A model generated the notes under the pieces. The model ran no database searches. It was not told the origin of the DNA and saw only the letters and a list, made by a program, of their open reading frames with translations. Made by a program: the position numbers and the translations under genes. From assembly GCA_964504385.1 (NCBI GenBank), contig CAZDEF010000028.1, forward strand, positions 1 to 31,750: 31,750 nucleotides of DNA, given 5' to 3'. Positions 30,634 through 31,750 of this stretch are shown piece after piece (within the stretch, counting starts at the first letter, position 1; every line of letters begins with the position of its first letter). This stretch comes from Limiplasma sp964504385. Its GTDB lineage: Bacteria > Bacillota > Clostridia > Christensenellales > Aristaeellaceae.

Positions 30634-31750
30634 GCCTTTGCCACCTCCTGACGCTTCGCGCCCGCCATGTACAGGCCCAGTTCTTCCACCGTGACCTGTT
30701 TGGGATCGAATTCGCCCACGATCTCGCCCTCGTACATCACCAGAATGCGGTCGGACAGGTTCATCACCTCATCCAGTTCGAGGGAGACCAGCAGCACGGC
30801 CTTGCCTTCGTCGCGCTGCTTCACCAGCTGACCATGGATGTATTCGATCGCGCCCACGTCCAAGCCGCGGGTGGGCTGCACCGCCACGATGAGCGGCAGG
30901 TCGCGGTCGATCTCACGGGCAACGATCGCCTTCTGCTGGTTGCCGCCGGACATGCTGCGCACTGTGGTCACCGCGCCCTGACCGCTGCGCACATCGTACT
31001 GCTCGATCAGCTGATCGGCATAGGCGCGCACCGCATCAAAACGGATGAAACCTTTCTGCTGGAAGCGGGGCTCCTGAAAGCGCTGCAGCACCATGTTCTG
31101 TTCCAGCGTAAAGTCCAAGATCAAGCCATGCTTGTGGCGATCCTCCGGAATATGGCTCATGCCGCTGCGGCTGTGCTCCAGCACAGGCAGCGTGGTCACG
31201 TTCCTGCCGCAGAGGTTCACTTGGCCGCTGGAGGGCTTCTCCAGCCCGGTCAGCGCATAGACCAGATTGGTCTGGCCGTTGCCGTCAATACCGGCGATGC
31301 ACACGATCTCGCCCTCGCGCACATGGAAGGATACATCGTGCACCGCATCGCGCTTGTACAGCTTGGACGGCACGCACAGGTGCTCCACCGTCAGCACGTC
31401 GCTGCCGGGCTGGGCGTCCTGCTTTTCCACCACCAGCTGCACAGGGCGGCCCACCATCATGCGGCTGAGCTCCGCCTGGGTGGTGGAGGCGGTGTCCACC
31501 GTGCCTACATAGCGGCCCTTGCGCAGCACCGTTACGCGGTCGGAAACCGCCATGATCTCGTTGAGCTTGTGCGAAATGAACAGGATGCTCTTGCCCTCGC
31601 GGGTGAGGCCGCGCATGATCTCCATCAGCTCGTCGATCTCCTGCGGGGTCAGCACGGCGGTGGGTTCATCGAAAATGAGCACTTCATTGTCGCGGTAGAG
31701 CATTTTGAGGATCTCCACGCGCTGCTGCATGCCCACGGTGATATCCTCCA
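30630..31750 (-). CDS. Nup-type ABC transporter ATPase with two NBDs (C-terminal part, enters from beyond the window)
   Basis: The last ~373 residues are visible. They begin inside the first NBD just before its signature (VGMQQRVEILKML), followed by Walker B LIFDEPTAVL. The second NBD has the family-typical degenerate Walker A GIDGNGQTN (Gln for Lys), the signature MSGGNQQKAIVARE and VAVQPTRGLD in place of a strict Walker B. Fused double-NBD ATPases of this kind (NupO, RbsA, MglA) drive nucleoside or sugar import. The reading frame is open to base 31748, so the apparent internal GTG/ATG near 31736 is not a start. Its end overlaps the NupP-like permease by 4 bases. The binding-protein gene of this operon must lie outside or elsewhere. 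Confidence 0.92.
   Translation of the reverse strand, partial: EDITVGMQQRVEILKMLYRDNEVLIFDEPTAVLTPQEIDELMEIMRGLTREGKSILFISHKLNEIMAVSDRVTVLRKGRYVGTVDTASTTQAELSRMMVGRPVQLVVEKQDAQPGSDVLTVEHLCVPSKLYKRDAVHDVSFHVREGEIVCIAGIDGNGQTNLVYALTGLEKPSSGQVNLCGRNVTTLPVLEHSRSGMSHIPEDRHKHGLILDFTLEQNMVLQRFQEPRFQQKGFIRFDAVRAYADQLIEQYDVRSGQGAVTTVRSMSGGNQQKAIVAREIDRDLPLIVAVQPTRGLDVGAIEYIHGQLVKQRDEGKAVLLVSLELDEVMNLSDRILVMYEGEIVGEFDPKQVTVEELGLYMAGAKRQEVAKA

Noticed and set aside
31720..31736. GTG/ATG near 31736 as the true start of the right-hand ATPase
   Set aside because: The frame stays open to the window edge and the visible part begins in the middle of the first NBD, so the gene is truncated by the window rather than short.

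Overview
The window looks like a chromosomal stretch from a GC-rich, Gram-positive-type member of the Clostridia, perhaps a gut or rumen lineage. The evidence is the yybS-like/rplI/dnaB gene order, a YhcN/YlaJ-type lipoprotein, CotH-family kinases, a VanW-domain protein, BMP/Nup-type ABC transporters, strong AGGAGG-like ribosome binding sites and several TTG or GTG starts. I cannot name a genus. There are no rRNA or tRNA genes, CRISPR arrays, transposases or phage genes.

Layout. 1-1541 (minus strand): a BMP-family solute-binding protein with its own promoter, an intercistronic hairpin, and the first part of an ABC ATPase that leaves the window. 1612-3833 (plus): a promoter and structured leader, then a GcvT-family protein translationally coupled to a lipoate-ligase-like protein that lacks the family's catalytic lysine. 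3903-4537 (plus): a YhcN/YlaJ-type lipoprotein and a bidirectional terminator. 4553-7267 (minus): a three-gene envelope operon of a secreted phosphodiester glycosidase, a polytopic Lgt-like membrane protein and a secreted leucine-rich-repeat protein. 7312-9664 (plus): a eukaryotic-type hexokinase and dapF. 9682-12790 (plus): a YybS/DUF2232 membrane protein, rplI and dnaB, ending in a very long perfect hairpin terminator. 12801-14015 (minus): a secreted SH3/VanW protein with its own promoter. 14043-28278 (minus): the main feature, six consecutive CotH-kinase paralogs of about 720-765 residues each, followed by an overlapping M14 zinc carboxypeptidase. All appear to be read from one extended -10 promoter at 28250-28278. 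28367-31750 (minus): two permeases and the C-terminal part of the ATPase of a second Nup-type ABC transporter, joined by 4-base overlaps.

How the genes may work together. Each CotH paralog carries a signal peptide, an N-terminal beta-rich region, the CotH kinase domain, an Ig-like segment and the same C-terminal module of about 105 residues. The operon therefore looks like a secreted set of parallel kinases that share one targeting or docking module, with a peptidase as the last product. I infer that it modifies cell-surface or spore-coat proteins. The substrates are not identifiable from the window, because no CotB/CotG-like serine-rich substrate is encoded here.

The items most worth following up are the six-fold CotH array with its shared C-terminal module, an apparent Asn-to-Ser change at one active-site position in all six, the lipoate-ligase homolog without its catalytic lysine, and the glycosidase/Lgt-like/LRR operon.
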